From Rhodocyclales bacterium (GTDB lineage Bacteria; Pseudomonadota; Gammaproteobacteria; Burkholderiales; Rhodocyclaceae): 64,000 bases of DNA. A program made the position numbers and the translations under genes. Numbering within the stretch: position 1 is the stretch's first letter; each line of letters opens with the position of its first letter. Where the stretch lies: contig JACRMV010000002.1 in the NCBI GenBank assembly GCA_016235025.1, positions 186,001-250,000 on the forward strand, given 5' to 3'. Under the pieces are notes generated by a model. The model was not told where the DNA came from and ran no database searches. It was given only the letters and a program-made list of their open reading frames with translations. This document shows positions 46,463 through 56,161 of the stretch, in pieces.

Positions 46463-47419
46463 TCATGCGCTCCGCTGCACCATTTCAATGGCCGCATTCA
46501 CTGCCGCGAACAGGCTGTTCGGCGAGGCGCGCCCGCTGCCGGCGAGATCGAGCGCGGTGCCGTGATCGACCGAGGTGCGGATGATTGGCAGGCCGAGCGT
46601 GATGTTGATGCCTTCGTCGAAGGCGGCGTATTTCAGCACTGCCAGCCCCTGATCGTGATACATCGCCAGTTGCGCATCCGATCCGGCCAGCACGTTTTTT
46701 GTGAACAGCGTATCGGCCGGCAGCGGGCCGACCAGGTTCATACCCTCGGCGCGAAGTTTTTCCAGCACCGGGGCGATCACCTCGATTTCCTCGCGTCCCA
46801 TGTGGCCGCCTTCGCCGGCATGCGGATTGAGTCCGGCGACCAGGATGCGCGGCCGGGCGATGCCAAATTTGGTTTGCAGGTCGGCGTGGAGGATACGCAG
46901 CGTGGCTTCCAGGTCGTCCGGCGTGATCGCGGCGGGCACGTCTTTCAATGCCAGATGGGTGGTTGCCAGCGCAACGCGCAACCCCTTGCCTGCCAGCAGC
47001 ATCACCACGCGCGGGGTGGCGGTGTGCTCGGCCAGGTATTCGGTGTGGCCGGTGAATGGAATGCCGGCATCGTTGATGACGCCCTTGTGCACCGGCGCGG
47101 TGACCATCGCGGCGAATTCGCCGCTGACACAGCCGGCCAGTGCCGCATCGAGGAGGTCGAGCACGTAACGTGCATTGGCCGGATCGAGGCGTCCCGCCAG
47201 CGCCGACTTTTTGAGCGGGACGTGGCGAATCTCGATGCTGTCCGCATCGAGTCTAATGGCTTGTGCGCGTTCGGCGAGCAGGCTGCGGTCACCCAGCACC
47301 ACCAGCGGCAGCGACCAGGCGCGCTGCGCCAGACGCAGGCACAACTCGGGGCCGATGCCGGCGGGCTCGCCGGAAGTGATGACGATGCGCTTATTGATTT
47401 TCGAGGCGGTATTCGACAT
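46463..47419 (-). CDS. pdxA: 4-hydroxythreonine-4-phosphate dehydrogenase
   Basis: Pyridoxal phosphate synthesis, 318 residues. [12 protein letters not shown] at the N-terminus, metal ligands in [34 protein letters not shown] and the C-terminal [12 protein letters not shown] are present. The start ATG at 47419 overlaps the surA 3' end by 29 bases. A GT-type motif copy (47197-47211) encodes part of LKKSALAG, just before the conserved [10 protein letters not shown]; this is a variable point in the family. Confidence 0.96.
   Translation of the reverse strand: MSNTASKINKRIVITSGEPAGIGPELCLRLAQRAWSLPLVVLGDRSLLAERAQAIRLDADSIEIRHVPLKKSALAGRLDPANARYVLDLLDAALAGCVSGEFAAMVTAPVHKGVINDAGIPFTGHTEYLAEHTATPRVVMLLAGKGLRVALATTHLALKDVPAAITPDDLEATLRILHADLQTKFGIARPRILVAGLNPHAGEGGHMGREEIEVIAPVLEKLRAEGMNLVGPLPADTLFTKNVLAGSDAQLAMYHDQGLAVLKYAAFDEGINITLGLPIIRTSVDHGTALDLAGSGRASPNSLFAAVNAAIEMVQRSA
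47197..47211 (-). repeat. Dispersed motif, GT type, copy 4 (inside pdxA)
   Basis: Exact copy on the minus strand. pdxA reads it in a different frame from the other sense copies, giving KKSALAG, so the conserved feature is the DNA and not a peptide. Confidence 0.8.
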
Positions 47420-48713
47420 GGGCCCGATCGCGCAACTGGCGTACCCAGTCCTGATAGGCTTCATCGGCCTTGCGTTCACGCAGTACCTGACGCGCCATCA
47501 GGCGCTGGCGTTCCTGGCCGGCCTCTTCGGTGCGCCGTTCCAGCACCTGGATCAGATGAAAGCCGAACGGCGATTGCACCGGTTGGCTGACTTCGTTGAT
47601 TTTCAGCGCGTCCATCGCCTTCTCGAACTCCGGCACGGTGTCGCCCGGATAGAGCCAGCCCAGGTCGCCGCCCTTGGCTGCGGAGAGGTCGTTGGAATAC
47701 AGCCGCGCCAGTTCGGCGAAATCGGCGCCGTTGTCGAGCCGTTCCTTGAGCGCGACCAGTTTGTGCTGCGCCTCGGCTTCGGAGACCAGTTCATTCACCT
47801 TGATCAGGATGTGGCGGGCGTGGGTCTGTTTCAGCGGCGCAACGGCCGGCGTGCCGGAAGTATTTTGCTGGCTGCGTTTTTCGATCAGCTTAAGGATGTG
47901 GAAGCCAGCCGGACTGCGCAGTATTTCGCTGCTCTCGCCCGGTTTCAGTTTTTGTACCACGCTGGCATAGAGTGCCGGCAGGCGGTCCAGCGGGCGCATT
48001 CCGAGCGAACCGCCGCTGCTGAGTCCATCGGGGGCGTCGGAATAGGCGGCTGCTACCTTGGCAAAGTCCTCGCCACGCCGAATCTGGTCGAGCGCGGCTT
48101 TAGCCCGTGCGCCGATGCGCATCAACTGGTCGGGCGTGGCCTGCTCCGGGACCCGCAACACGATATGCGCGACATGGACTTCGGTGCCCTGTTCCGCTGT
48201 TCCTTGTTGCTGATTGGCGAGGTAGTTGTCAACTTCACCTTCGGAAACCGCGACGCGGCTGTTTATTTCGCGGTCGCGCAGGCGCGAGAGGATGATTTCC
48301 TGGCGGATCTCTTCACGGAACTTGGGCCAGGCGATACCGTCCTTTTCCAGTGCGGCACGAAAATCCGGCAGGGGAAGTCGATTGCTTTCGGCAATCCGGC
48401 GCAGGGCGGCATCGAGTTCGATGTCGGACACGCGCAGCCCGGTTTCCCTGGCGAACTGTGTCTGCACGCGATCGGAAATCATGCGCTCCAGTAACTGGCG
48501 TTCGAGTACGTCGCGTGGTGGCAGTTGCACATTCTGCCCCTTGAGCTGGCGTTCGACGGTTGCCAGCCGGCTGCGCAGCTCGAATGCGGTGATGGCTTCG
48601 TCATTGACGACGGCGACGATGCGATCGACCTCGATCGGATTTGCCCGGCGCGACTGGGCGTGTGCGGAAGGCAGGGCAGTCAGCAGACAAAGCAGCAGAA
48701 GGCGGAAAATCAT
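47391..48713 (-). CDS. surA: Periplasmic chaperone / peptidyl-prolyl isomerase SurA
   Basis: Folding factor for outer-membrane proteins, 440 residues. Signal peptide ending AHAQ, SurA N-domain ([17 protein letters not shown]), two parvulin domains (about 175-275 with HVAHIVLRV, and about 290-390 with HARHILIKV and [10 protein letters not shown]) and a C-terminal helix. ATG at 48713 is preferred to a TTG two codons earlier. It lies two bases after lptD, its best-known client, and overlaps pdxA. Confidence 0.96.
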   Translation of the reverse strand: MIFRLLLLCLLTALPSAHAQSRRANPIEVDRIVAVVNDEAITAFELRSRLATVERQLKGQNVQLPPRDVLERQLLERMISDRVQTQFARETGLRVSDIELDAALRRIAESNRLPLPDFRAALEKDGIAWPKFREEIRQEIILSRLRDREINSRVAVSEGEVDNYLANQQQGTAEQGTEVHVAHIVLRVPEQATPDQLMRIGARAKAALDQIRRGEDFAKVAAAYSDAPDGLSSGGSLGMRPLDRLPALYASVVQKLKPGESSEILRSPAGFHILKLIEKRSQQNTSGTPAVAPLKQTHARHILIKVNELVSEAEAQHKLVALKERLDNGADFAELARLYSNDLSAAKGGDLGWLYPGDTVPEFEKAMDALKINEVSQPVQSPFGFHLIQVLERRTEEAGQERQRLMARQVLRERKADEAYQDWVRQLRDRAHVEYRLENQ

Positions 48714-48715
48714 AG

Positions 48716-51670
48716 TCAAGGAATGGTGGGAACCATTAATGATGAATCGGTTGGAGAGGAGTTGAGCAGGCTGTAGCCTGGCACGCTGCGTTTGAGCAGT
48801 TCGAGCGGATTAGAGCCGAGACGGGCGAATCCGTTCAATTCGAGCTGGAAGAACAGGCTGGTGTTGCTGCGCTGGGTCTGGGTCGCCAGGCGCTGCAGGA
48901 CGACGCGGCCCACCCAGCAACCACCGTCGTATTCGAGCCCGGCGACGGTTTCGATCGGGCGGCTTTCCTTGGTCGAATAGTTGAAGCGTCCCACCGCATG
49001 CCAGCCGCCGGACACCGGCCATTGCCCGGAGACGTCGATCTGGCCGAGCTGGTCGCGGGTGTAGCGGTAGCCGGCATTGAGCAGCTTGCCGATTTCCGGC
49101 TGGTAGCGTGCGCCGATATTCATCCGTTCCATGCGCGAAAATTCGGTACTGTATTGGATATTGGTGTCGAGCCAGGTCTTGGGCAGGATGCGACCGGAAA
49201 ATACACCCAGCAGATCGGTGCGGCGGTTGGTGCGTGGGATTTCTCCGGGCAGGGTGACCTGCTGGGTGGAGAAGTAGGTGCGTTGGCCGAGGCCGGCGCG
49301 GATGATTTCGGCGCCGCTTTGCGGGTCGATCAGGCGCGAGGTCAGCATGGCGGTGAGCTGGTTGGCGTCGCCGATGCGGTCGCCGCCGCTGTAGCGGTTT
49401 TCGGCAAAGATCTGGGCGAAGTTGAAGTCGGCCAGCGCGCTGTCGAAGACCGGGATCTGGCTCTGGTCACGTACCGGGATATGAACGTAGAAGAGGCGGG
49501 GTTCGAGGGTCTGCGTCAGCGCCGTGTCAAACCATTCGGTCGGACGCTCGAAGGTGACCCCGCTGTCGACACTGAAAATCGGCACATTGCGCGTCAGCTT
49601 GTCCGGTGTGCCCACCGGCTGGCCGTCAAGCTGGTAGCGGGTCGAATGCAGGCCGATTTTCGGCGTGACGTAAAACGCCGCCGTTTCCAGCGGCAGCGCG
49701 AGCTGCGGATACAGCGTGAAGCGCCGGCCATCGACCAGCGTTGGGTGGCGGAAATTCACATTCTCGCCATTGAAGGTGAAGCTGAGACCGAGCGGCAGGT
49801 CGTTGCGATTGGCATTCAGGTTGATTTGCGGCAGGCGCTTGTAGGGAATGACCACCGGCGGCAACGCCGGATCCTGCAAGGTCTGGTAGCTCTGTGCCAG
49901 CAGGCTGGCCGACCACCAGCTGGCGCCATAACTGAGGACGCCCTGGCGCAACAGGTTAGTTTGCGCGACGATCGCCGAGCCGCGTCCGAAGTCGCTGAAA
50001 TAAGTGCCGTCGGAGGCGCCGCTCACGTTCAGCGCGCCGGTAAAGCCATTGCCGAAATTCTGGTTGTGTACGATCGAGTAGGCGCTGCGTCGCGTGTTGT
50101 CAATTTGGTCGTGGGGGAGTACCTGGCCCAGAAGGGTGCCGCTGTAATTGGGTTCCAGGTAGCGGAACTCGCCGCCCAGCAGCGTGCCACGCTTGGACAT
50201 GATGCGTGGCGCGATGGTGGCATCCATATTTGGTGCGATGTTCCAGTAGAACGGCTGGGTGTACTCGAAGCCACTCCGCGTGGTGGTGCCGAAGGACGGC
50301 GTCAGCAACCCGCTCTTGCGTTCATTGTTGAGCGAGAAGGAGAGCCAGGGCGAATACAGGATCGGTATGCCTTTGAAATATACGGTGGCGTCACTGGCTG
50401 TCCCGGTCTGGTCGCTGTAGTCAAGGCGCAAGCCGGACGTGCGGGCAAACCAGTCGGGGCCATTGTCGTCGGTCGGCGTGCAGGTGCTGTAGGTGGCGTC
50501 GGTCAGCTTGTACTTTCCTTCACCTTCGAAATCGAGCCGCGTTGCCTTTCCCTGGGCAGTGGTCAGATCGCCTGCCGTCGGCTCTTCAGTGCCGGTCCAC
50601 AGCATCGGCGTGGCACCTATCTTGGTGCGGCGAATACTGTATTCAGGCTGCTCGAAAAAGCCGGTGCTGTCGGCCATTTTCATGCGCAGCCTGGGCCCGC
50701 TGATGCGATCACTGTCATTGGAGAGGCGGACGTTGCCTGTGGCCTCGACTTCATCCGTGGCGTCGAAATGCGTCAGGCGGTCACTTTCGAGGAGAGCGTT
50801 GCGCTGGCGCAGTTCGACATTGCCTTCGGCTACCAGCTGCTGGTCGGTTGTGCCGTAAATATGGTCGGCGATCAGGAACGCGGGCAGCGTTTCTTCAGGT
50901 TGTTTGACATGCGGCAGGAGGCGCCGGCTGCCGGCGAGTTTTGGCTCGGGCAGGTTGCCGGCAGCGGCGTGCGCCGAGTACAGCGGTGGTAGCTGCGGCG
51001 CTTCGGCGACTTCAGGCGGCAGATAGGTCTGTGGCGCAGATGCGGTAGCCGTGTCTGCGGCCGGTACCCGTTGTGTGGGCTGTGACGTGCGGGTGCCGGG
51101 CGCGGAGGCAGCAGCGCTGCCCGCTGCACCACTGCCGAGCAATGCCGGATTGACGCGCAAGGGAGGCAGTGACGTGTTAACGCGGCGCGGCGCGGCGGCA
51201 AATTGCATTGCTGCCGGGGCCGCCGGCGGCGGAGTCGTGCTTACCGATGCCGCCGCTTTTGTGTTACCTCCAGAGGTCGTTTCAGGAGGCCGGGAGGCGG
51301 GCGGGGGCGTTGCGGACTCGGTGGCGGATGGGGCGATGGAACCGGAGGCAGGTGTTGCACTTGATGGCGGCGTACCGGCTGGAGCAATGGGTGCGACGGG
51401 CGCGGTTTCCGTTGCGGGTGCAGCCGATGTTGTGGGGGACGTTTGTGTTTTTGGCTTGGCTGTGGCGGCAGGTGACGGAGGCTGTGCGGCGGCGCCGGCA
51501 ACGCTTTGGGTCTTGTCGTCTGCCGTCGTGGTACTTGCGGGACTGCCGCCCAGGAGTGTGAGGTCGATACGCAGTGGCGGCAAGGCTTCCGCATGGGAAG
51601 TACTGGCGCCTAACACCAGGAGCGCGGGCAGCAGTCTGAATCCGAATTGTCCGCGACGAGGGTTGGGCAT
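48716..51670 (-). CDS. lptD: LPS-assembly protein LptD with long low-complexity N-terminus
   Basis: Outer-membrane barrel that places LPS on the cell surface with LptE, 984 residues against about 780-800 usual. A signal peptide (1-28) is followed by a Pro/Ala/Ser/Thr-rich region to about residue 260 that holds two related peptides, LPPLRIDLTLLGG (30-42) and LPPLRVNPALLG (168-179). The LptA-like domain starts near LIADHIYGTTDQQL, then the barrel. Two cysteines, in YSTCTPT and DGGCWVG, could form the essential interdomain disulfide. First gene of lptD-surA-pdxA-ksgA. Confidence 0.95.
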   Translation of the reverse strand: MPNPRRGQFGFRLLPALLVLGASTSHAEALPPLRIDLTLLGGSPASTTTADDKTQSVAGAAAQPPSPAATAKPKTQTSPTTSAAPATETAPVAPIAPAGTPPSSATPASGSIAPSATESATPPPASRPPETTSGGNTKAAASVSTTPPPAAPAAMQFAAAPRRVNTSLPPLRVNPALLGSGAAGSAAASAPGTRTSQPTQRVPAADTATASAPQTYLPPEVAEAPQLPPLYSAHAAAGNLPEPKLAGSRRLLPHVKQPEETLPAFLIADHIYGTTDQQLVAEGNVELRQRNALLESDRLTHFDATDEVEATGNVRLSNDSDRISGPRLRMKMADSTGFFEQPEYSIRRTKIGATPMLWTGTEEPTAGDLTTAQGKATRLDFEGEGKYKLTDATYSTCTPTDDNGPDWFARTSGLRLDYSDQTGTASDATVYFKGIPILYSPWLSFSLNNERKSGLLTPSFGTTTRSGFEYTQPFYWNIAPNMDATIAPRIMSKRGTLLGGEFRYLEPNYSGTLLGQVLPHDQIDNTRRSAYSIVHNQNFGNGFTGALNVSGASDGTYFSDFGRGSAIVAQTNLLRQGVLSYGASWWSASLLAQSYQTLQDPALPPVVIPYKRLPQINLNANRNDLPLGLSFTFNGENVNFRHPTLVDGRRFTLYPQLALPLETAAFYVTPKIGLHSTRYQLDGQPVGTPDKLTRNVPIFSVDSGVTFERPTEWFDTALTQTLEPRLFYVHIPVRDQSQIPVFDSALADFNFAQIFAENRYSGGDRIGDANQLTAMLTSRLIDPQSGAEIIRAGLGQRTYFSTQQVTLPGEIPRTNRRTDLLGVFSGRILPKTWLDTNIQYSTEFSRMERMNIGARYQPEIGKLLNAGYRYTRDQLGQIDVSGQWPVSGGWHAVGRFNYSTKESRPIETVAGLEYDGGCWVGRVVLQRLATQTQRSNTSLFFQLELNGFARLGSNPLELLKRSVPGYSLLNSSPTDSSLMVPTIP

Positions 51671-51729
51671 GCTGTCTGTACAAAAAATGGCACGGAAAAG
51701 AGAGGAAAAGTCCCTCCGCCGGCCAGTGC

Positions 51730-51746
51730 TAGAATTTTGAATTCTA
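51730..51746. promoter_or_regulatory. Divergent -10 elements between lptD and amgK
   Basis: TAGAATT-TTG-AATTCTA is a perfect inverted repeat giving TAGAAT, a good -10, on each strand. It lies 60 bases before lptD and 40 before amgK. Overlapping divergent promoters are likely. Confidence 0.55.
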
Positions 51747-51785
51747 ACACTTCGCCATGGCCGGACACGCGGCCGCCAAACCTAC

Positions 51786-52805
51786 ATGAAACGTCAGCAG
51801 CTGATTTCCGAATGGCTGGCAGCATGCTGCCCCGAGCGTCAGTTTACGCTTGCCACGGCCTCGGCCGATGCCAGTTTCCGCCGCTATTTCCGCGCCACGT
51901 TTGATGACGGCACGACGCGCATCGTCATGGATGCGCCGCCCGCCCACGAAGATTGCCGCCCTTGGCTGAAAGTGCAGGGCCTGTTCCACGCCGCCGGAGC
52001 GCATGTGCCGGAGGTGCTGGCACAGGATGTCGAGCAAGGTTTTTTGCTGCTTTCCGATCTGGGCGACACCACCTATCTGGCGGCGCTCGACAGCCGCAAT
52101 GCGCCAGCCTTGTACGGTGACGCAATGGATGCGCTGATACGCATCCAGCAGGCCAGTCAGCCGGGGATTCTGCCTGCTTACGATCACGCCCTGCTGCGGC
52201 GAGAGATTGATCTTTTTCCCGAATGGTTTCTTGCCCGGCACCATCAGCTGACGCTGGATGAGTCCGGGCAGGCGGCGCTGCATGCCCTCTTCGAGCGCAT
52301 CCTTGCGGTCAACCTGGCCGAGCCGAAAGTGTTCGTGCACCGCGATTACCACTCGCGCAACCTGATGCTGGCGACGCCCAATCCCGGCATCATTGATTTC
52401 CAGGATGCGGTATACGGACCGATCAGTTATGACATGGTGTCGCTGCTGCGCGATGCCTATGTCAACTGGGACGAGGATATGGAACTGGACTGGCTGATTC
52501 GCTACTGGGAAAAGGCGCGCCGTGCCGGGCTGCCGATTGCCGGTGATTTCGCCAGTTTCCATCGCGATTATGAATGGATGGGGGTGCAGCGCCAGCTCAA
52601 GGTACTGGGTATTTTTGCCCGGCTGTTTCATCGCGATGGCAAGGCCGCCTATCTCGATGACATGCCGCGCGTGGCAGGCTATCTGCGCCGCACCTGCGAG
52701 CGTTACGACGAGCTCAGTCTGTTGCGCAAGCTGCTCGATCGCGTTGAGGAAAAGATCACGGTGCTCGGCTATACGCTGGACAAACCGCAGGTGAGCGGTG
52801 CATGA
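51786..52805 (+). CDS. amgK: N-acetylmuramate/N-acetylglucosamine kinase AmgK
   Basis: Sugar kinase of the anabolic peptidoglycan recycling route, 339 residues. Aminoglycoside-phosphotransferase fold with SFRRYFR, LLSDLGDTTYL, the catalytic loop VHRDYHSRNLML and IDFQDAVYGP. The murU gene follows, and lptD lies divergent; this layout is the one known from Pseudomonas. The substrate call rests on this context as well as on the fold. Confidence 0.93.
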   Translation: MKRQQLISEWLAACCPERQFTLATASADASFRRYFRATFDDGTTRIVMDAPPAHEDCRPWLKVQGLFHAAGAHVPEVLAQDVEQGFLLLSDLGDTTYLAALDSRNAPALYGDAMDALIRIQQASQPGILPAYDHALLRREIDLFPEWFLARHHQLTLDESGQAALHALFERILAVNLAEPKVFVHRDYHSRNLMLATPNPGIIDFQDAVYGPISYDMVSLLRDAYVNWDEDMELDWLIRYWEKARRAGLPIAGDFASFHRDYEWMGVQRQLKVLGIFARLFHRDGKAAYLDDMPRVAGYLRRTCERYDELSLLRKLLDRVEEKITVLGYTLDKPQVSGA

Positions 52806-52889
52806 GCCCATGTGTGAACAATTGATTCGCGCGCAGTGCGAATTCCAATCAGCCACCGATCTTCAGGAAAGGGGACGAGAGGAAGCTTC

Positions 52890-53588
52890 ATGCAAGCCAT
52901 GATCCTCGCCGCCGGGCGCGGCGAGCGGATGCGGCCGCTGACCGATCGCACGCCGAAACCCTTGTTGCCGGTCGGCGGTAAGCCGCTGATTGTCTGGCAT
53001 CTGGAACGGCTCGCGGCAGCGGGATTTCGTGATGTCGTCATCAACCATGCCCATCTCGGCGCGCAGATTGAAACCGCGCTGGGGAATGGCGCGCGCTGGG
53101 GGCTGGCGATCCGCTATTCGCCCGAGCCGGAGGGTGCGCTGGAGACGGCGGGCGGTATCGCGCAGGCCTTGCCGCTGCTTGGCAGCGCGCCGTTTCTGGT
53201 CATCAATGGCGACATCTTTTGCGACTGGGATGTGGCGCAGGCGGCGCTGGCGGCGGGCGATTGCGCGCATCTGGTCATGGTGAATAATCCGCCGCAGCAT
53301 CCGCAAGGCGACTTTGTGTTGCAGGATGGAAAAGTCGGTGCTGAGGGCGCACCGAAATTCACCTTCTCTGGCATCGGTGTTTATCGCCCCGAATTGTTTT
53401 CCTCGATCGTGCGCGGCCGGCCGGCGAAGCTGGCTCCCTTGTTGCGTGTGGCGATGGGCGAGACACGCGTGTCGGGCGAATTGCATCGCGGGCGCTGGGC
53501 GGATGTCGGCACGCCGGAGCGCCTGGCGCAGCTTGATGCCGAGCTGGGTATGTTTGCCGGTGCTGGCGCAGCGCACCCCTCGCTATAA
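52890..53588 (+). CDS. murU: N-acetylmuramate alpha-1-phosphate uridylyltransferase MurU
   Basis: Nucleotidyltransferase making UDP-MurNAc in wall recycling, 232 residues. AAGRGERMRPLT, TPKPLLPVGGKP, INGDIFCDWD (catalytic Asp) and the terminal WADVGTPERL are present. ATG at 52890 has GAGAGGAAG upstream; the longer frame from 52836 adds nothing family-like. It lies 84 bases after amgK. Together they bypass de novo UDP-MurNAc synthesis and so the fosfomycin target MurA. Confidence 0.92.
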   Translation: MQAMILAAGRGERMRPLTDRTPKPLLPVGGKPLIVWHLERLAAAGFRDVVINHAHLGAQIETALGNGARWGLAIRYSPEPEGALETAGGIAQALPLLGSAPFLVINGDIFCDWDVAQAALAAGDCAHLVMVNNPPQHPQGDFVLQDGKVGAEGAPKFTFSGIGVYRPELFSSIVRGRPAKLAPLLRVAMGETRVSGELHRGRWADVGTPERLAQLDAELGMFAGAGAAHPSL

Positions 53589-53589
53589 T
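53584..53589 (+). promoter_or_regulatory. -10 element at pepP (possible leaderless start)
   Basis: TATAAT overlaps the last codons of murU and ends six bases before the pepP ATG. Transcription would start at the ATG; no Shine-Dalgarno is present. No good -35 was found. Confidence 0.4.
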
Positions 53590-53595
53590 CAACGC

Positions 53596-54924
53596 ATGGA
53601 CATTTCACCGTATCGCCAGCGCCGAGTTTCCCTCATCGAACGCATGCAGCGCGCCGGTGGCGGCGTTGCCGTCATTCCCACGGCGCCGGAACGGGTGCGC
53701 AATCGCGATGCGCATTTCCCTTACCGCGCCGACAGCTATTTTCAATACCTGACCGGTTTCAACGAGCCGGAAGCGGTGCTGGTCCTCGTCGCCGGTGACC
53801 GGCCAGCAGCCCCGCAGTCAATCCTGTTCTGCCGCGAAAAAAACCTCGAACGTGAAATCTGGGATGGCTTTCGCTACGGCCCCGAGGCAGCGCGCGAGGC
53901 GTTCGGCTTCGATGCCGCGCAGCCAGTTGATGAATTCGACGCCAGGATCGCCGAACTGCTTGCCGACCAGCCCGCGTTGTGGTTCTCGCTTGGCCACGAT
54001 GCGGCCTGGGATACGCGCATTACCGTCGCGCTGAATGCCGTTCGGGGGCAGTCGCGGGCCGGCAAGCATGCTCCGGCGGCAGTGCGCGACGTGCGCTGCG
54101 AGCTCGACGCGATGCGGCTGGTCAAGGATGCCAGTGAGATCGGCCTGATGCGCCGCGCCGCGGAAATTTCCGCGGCCGCGCACATTCGCGCCATGCGCTT
54201 CACGCGCCCCGGTCGCCATGAATACGAAGTCGAGGCCGAATTGATGCACGAGTTTCGCCGCCATGGCTGCGAAGCCCCGGCCTACACCTCGATCGTTGCC
54301 GGCGGCGCCAATGCCTGCGTGCTGCATTACGTCAGCAACGACCAGCCGCTGCGTGACGGCGACCTGCTGCTGATCGACGCCGCCGGCGAATTCTCCGGCT
54401 ATGCCTCCGACATCACGCGCACCTTTCCGGTCAATGGCCGCTTTTCCGGCGCCCAGGCCGACGTTTATCAACTGGTGCTGGTGGCCCAGGCGGCGGCGAT
54501 TGCGGCAGTGAAACCCGGCGTCGGCTTTCTTGCTCCGCATGAGGCTGCGCTCAGGATTCTGGTGCAGGGAATGCTGGATTTGAAACTGCTCTCCGGCACG
54601 CCGGAGAGTGTGCTCGAGAGCGAAAGCTACAAGCGCTTTTACATGCATCGCACCAGCCACTGGATCGGCAAGGACGTGCATGATGCTGGCGAATACCGTC
54701 AGGGCGAAGTCTGGACGCCGCTCGCTCCCGGCATGGCACTGACCATCGAGCCGGGTTGCTACATCCGTCCGGCGGACGATGTGCCGGAAGCCTTCTGGAA
54801 CATCGGCGTGCGCATCGAGGATGATGTGGTGGTAACGGACACGGGCTGCGAAATCATTACGCAGGGTGCGCCGAAAACCATCGCCGACATCGAGGCGCTG
54901 ATGCAGGAAAATCGCAATGCCTGA
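53596..54924 (+). CDS. pepP: Xaa-Pro aminopeptidase
   Basis: Dimanganese M24B peptidase removing N-terminal residues before proline, 442 residues. The N-terminal domain holds FPYRADSYFQYLTGF; the pita-bread catalytic domain has metal ligands in LLIDAAGE, ASDITRTFP, the HRTSHWIGKDVHD segment, TIEPGCYI and RIEDDVVV. ATG at 53596 gives a normal N-terminus. It overlaps the ubiH-like gene by eight bases, the pepP-ubiH order seen in many proteobacteria. Confidence 0.95.
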   Translation: MDISPYRQRRVSLIERMQRAGGGVAVIPTAPERVRNRDAHFPYRADSYFQYLTGFNEPEAVLVLVAGDRPAAPQSILFCREKNLEREIWDGFRYGPEAAREAFGFDAAQPVDEFDARIAELLADQPALWFSLGHDAAWDTRITVALNAVRGQSRAGKHAPAAVRDVRCELDAMRLVKDASEIGLMRRAAEISAAAHIRAMRFTRPGRHEYEVEAELMHEFRRHGCEAPAYTSIVAGGANACVLHYVSNDQPLRDGDLLLIDAAGEFSGYASDITRTFPVNGRFSGAQADVYQLVLVAQAAAIAAVKPGVGFLAPHEAALRILVQGMLDLKLLSGTPESVLESESYKRFYMHRTSHWIGKDVHDAGEYRQGEVWTPLAPGMALTIEPGCYIRPADDVPEAFWNIGVRIEDDVVVTDTGCEIITQGAPKTIADIEALMQENRNA

Positions 54925-56086
54925 GATATCTTCAATCGCAACGCCCTCGAGCGCAGCGGGCCCGGGGGATGCCCAATCAGCTTGCGGCCCCGCCGCCGAC
55001 AATGGCCGCCGCTCGGTAGCCATTGTCGGTGGCGGGCCGACGGGCATGACGCTGGCGCTGGCCTTGCATCGTCACGGCATTCACGTCGAAATCTTCGAAG
55101 CCCGCGATCGCGCCGCCGTGCGCCGCGAGGCGCGCATTCTGGCCCTTTCCGAAGGCGCGCGGCAAGTTCTCGGCTGGCTGGACGTCTGGCCGCAGCAGGC
55201 GGCGACGGCGATCCGCAGCATCCACGTTTCGCATCGCGGCGGTTTCGGCCGCGCCGTGATGCGGGCGGAAGAACTCGAGGTGCCGGCCCTGGGCTGGGTA
55301 GTCGCGGCATCCGATCTGATTGTCGTTCTCGATGCGGCTGTCATCGCTGCCGGCATCCCCTATCACGAGCAGCAAAAAGTCGGCGCTGGTGATACGGCGA
55401 ATTTTTCCCTCACGGCCTGGGCCGAAGGCGCCGTCGATGCCGGTGCCGGCAAGACGCGCGACTATGGCCAGCATGCCGTGTTATGTACTGTCGGGATTGC
55501 CGAGCCGCACCGCCATGTAGCCTGGGAGCGCTTCACCGACGAAGGGCCGATGGCGCTGCTGCCGCTGGGCAGCGGCTACGCCGTGGTGCTGACCTGCGCC
55601 GCAGAAATGACGCCGCGAATCCTCGCGCTCGACGATGCCGGCTTTCTTGATGTGTTGCAGCAGCGCTTCGGCGAGCGCCACCGGTTTACTGCTGTCAGCC
55701 CGCGTGCGGCCTATCCGCTGGGTTTGCGTTATCGCGAGAATCCGGTGGCCGAGCGTCAGGTGTGGCTGGGCAATGCGGCGCAGACCCTGCACCCGGTCGC
55801 CGGGCAGGGGTTCAACCTGGCGTTGCGCGACGTCTGGGAACTGACGCAGCATGTCGGGCCGGCCGCGGATCCGGGCGCCGCCGCGCTGCTGGCTGCCTAT
55901 GCGCGCGGGCGCAGGCTCGACCGCAAGGGAGCGATAGGCTTTACCCAGGTATTGATCGACGCCTTCGCCAGCGATTTCCCGCTGCTCAAGCACGCCCGTG
56001 GCGCCGGTCTGCTGGCGCTTGACCTGTTGCCGCCGCTGAAAAACTTTATCGCCCGGCGCATGATGTTCGGCGCCCGCGCCTGGTAA
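54917..56086 (+). CDS. ubiH: UbiH/UbiF family ubiquinone biosynthesis monooxygenase
   Basis: FAD-dependent ring hydroxylase of ubiquinone synthesis, 389 residues. FAD motif VAIVGGGPTGMTLA at about 34, and the second FAD signature WLGNAAQTLHPVAGQGFNLALRD are present (read in two parts). The first 30 residues are an unusual low-complexity extension. In the middle, GIPYHEQQKVGAGDTANFSL runs quickly into RDYGQHAV; this segment, usually longer, contains GT-type motif copy 5 and may be a deletion joint. Which ring position it hydroxylates cannot be told. Confidence 0.85.
   Translation: MPEISSIATPSSAAGPGDAQSACGPAADNGRRSVAIVGGGPTGMTLALALHRHGIHVEIFEARDRAAVRREARILALSEGARQVLGWLDVWPQQAATAIRSIHVSHRGGFGRAVMRAEELEVPALGWVVAASDLIVVLDAAVIAAGIPYHEQQKVGAGDTANFSLTAWAEGAVDAGAGKTRDYGQHAVLCTVGIAEPHRHVAWERFTDEGPMALLPLGSGYAVVLTCAAEMTPRILALDDAGFLDVLQQRFGERHRFTAVSPRAAYPLGLRYRENPVAERQVWLGNAAQTLHPVAGQGFNLALRDVWELTQHVGPAADPGAAALLAAYARGRRLDRKGAIGFTQVLIDAFASDFPLLKHARGAGLLALDLLPPLKNFIARRMMFGARAW
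55375..55389 (+). repeat. Dispersed motif, GT type, copy 5 (inside ubiH-like gene)
   Basis: Exact copy followed by TGATACGGCGA; read in sense as KVGAGDT, as in ccoI. Eighteen of the next bases can be aligned with copies 1 and 2 with few changes. Confidence 0.8.
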
Positions 56087-56095
56087 ATCCGGCTG

Positions 56096-56124
56096 TTCAA
56101 AAATTGAGCGCTTTGCGCTAAAAT
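56096..56124 (+). promoter_or_regulatory. Promoter of dusB-fis
   Basis: TTCAAA, a 17-base spacer and TAAAAT upstream of dusB, giving a start near 56131 and a leader of about 30 bases. AGCG-CTTTG-CGCT forms a small inverted repeat within the spacer. Confidence 0.5.
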
Positions 56125-56161
56125 CCGCGCCTTCCCGCGTCATCCATCATTCACCCACGCC

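Noticed and set aside
48998-50992. A 664-codon open frame on the plus strand antisense to lptD
   Set aside because: It is a shadow of lptD caused by high GC codon use; the translation shows no domain, and lptD on the other strand is clear.
53605-53622. Partial match to the dispersed motif in pepP
   Set aside because: The sequence CGCCAGCGCCGAGTTT has a change in the core and encodes the conserved PepP N-terminus.
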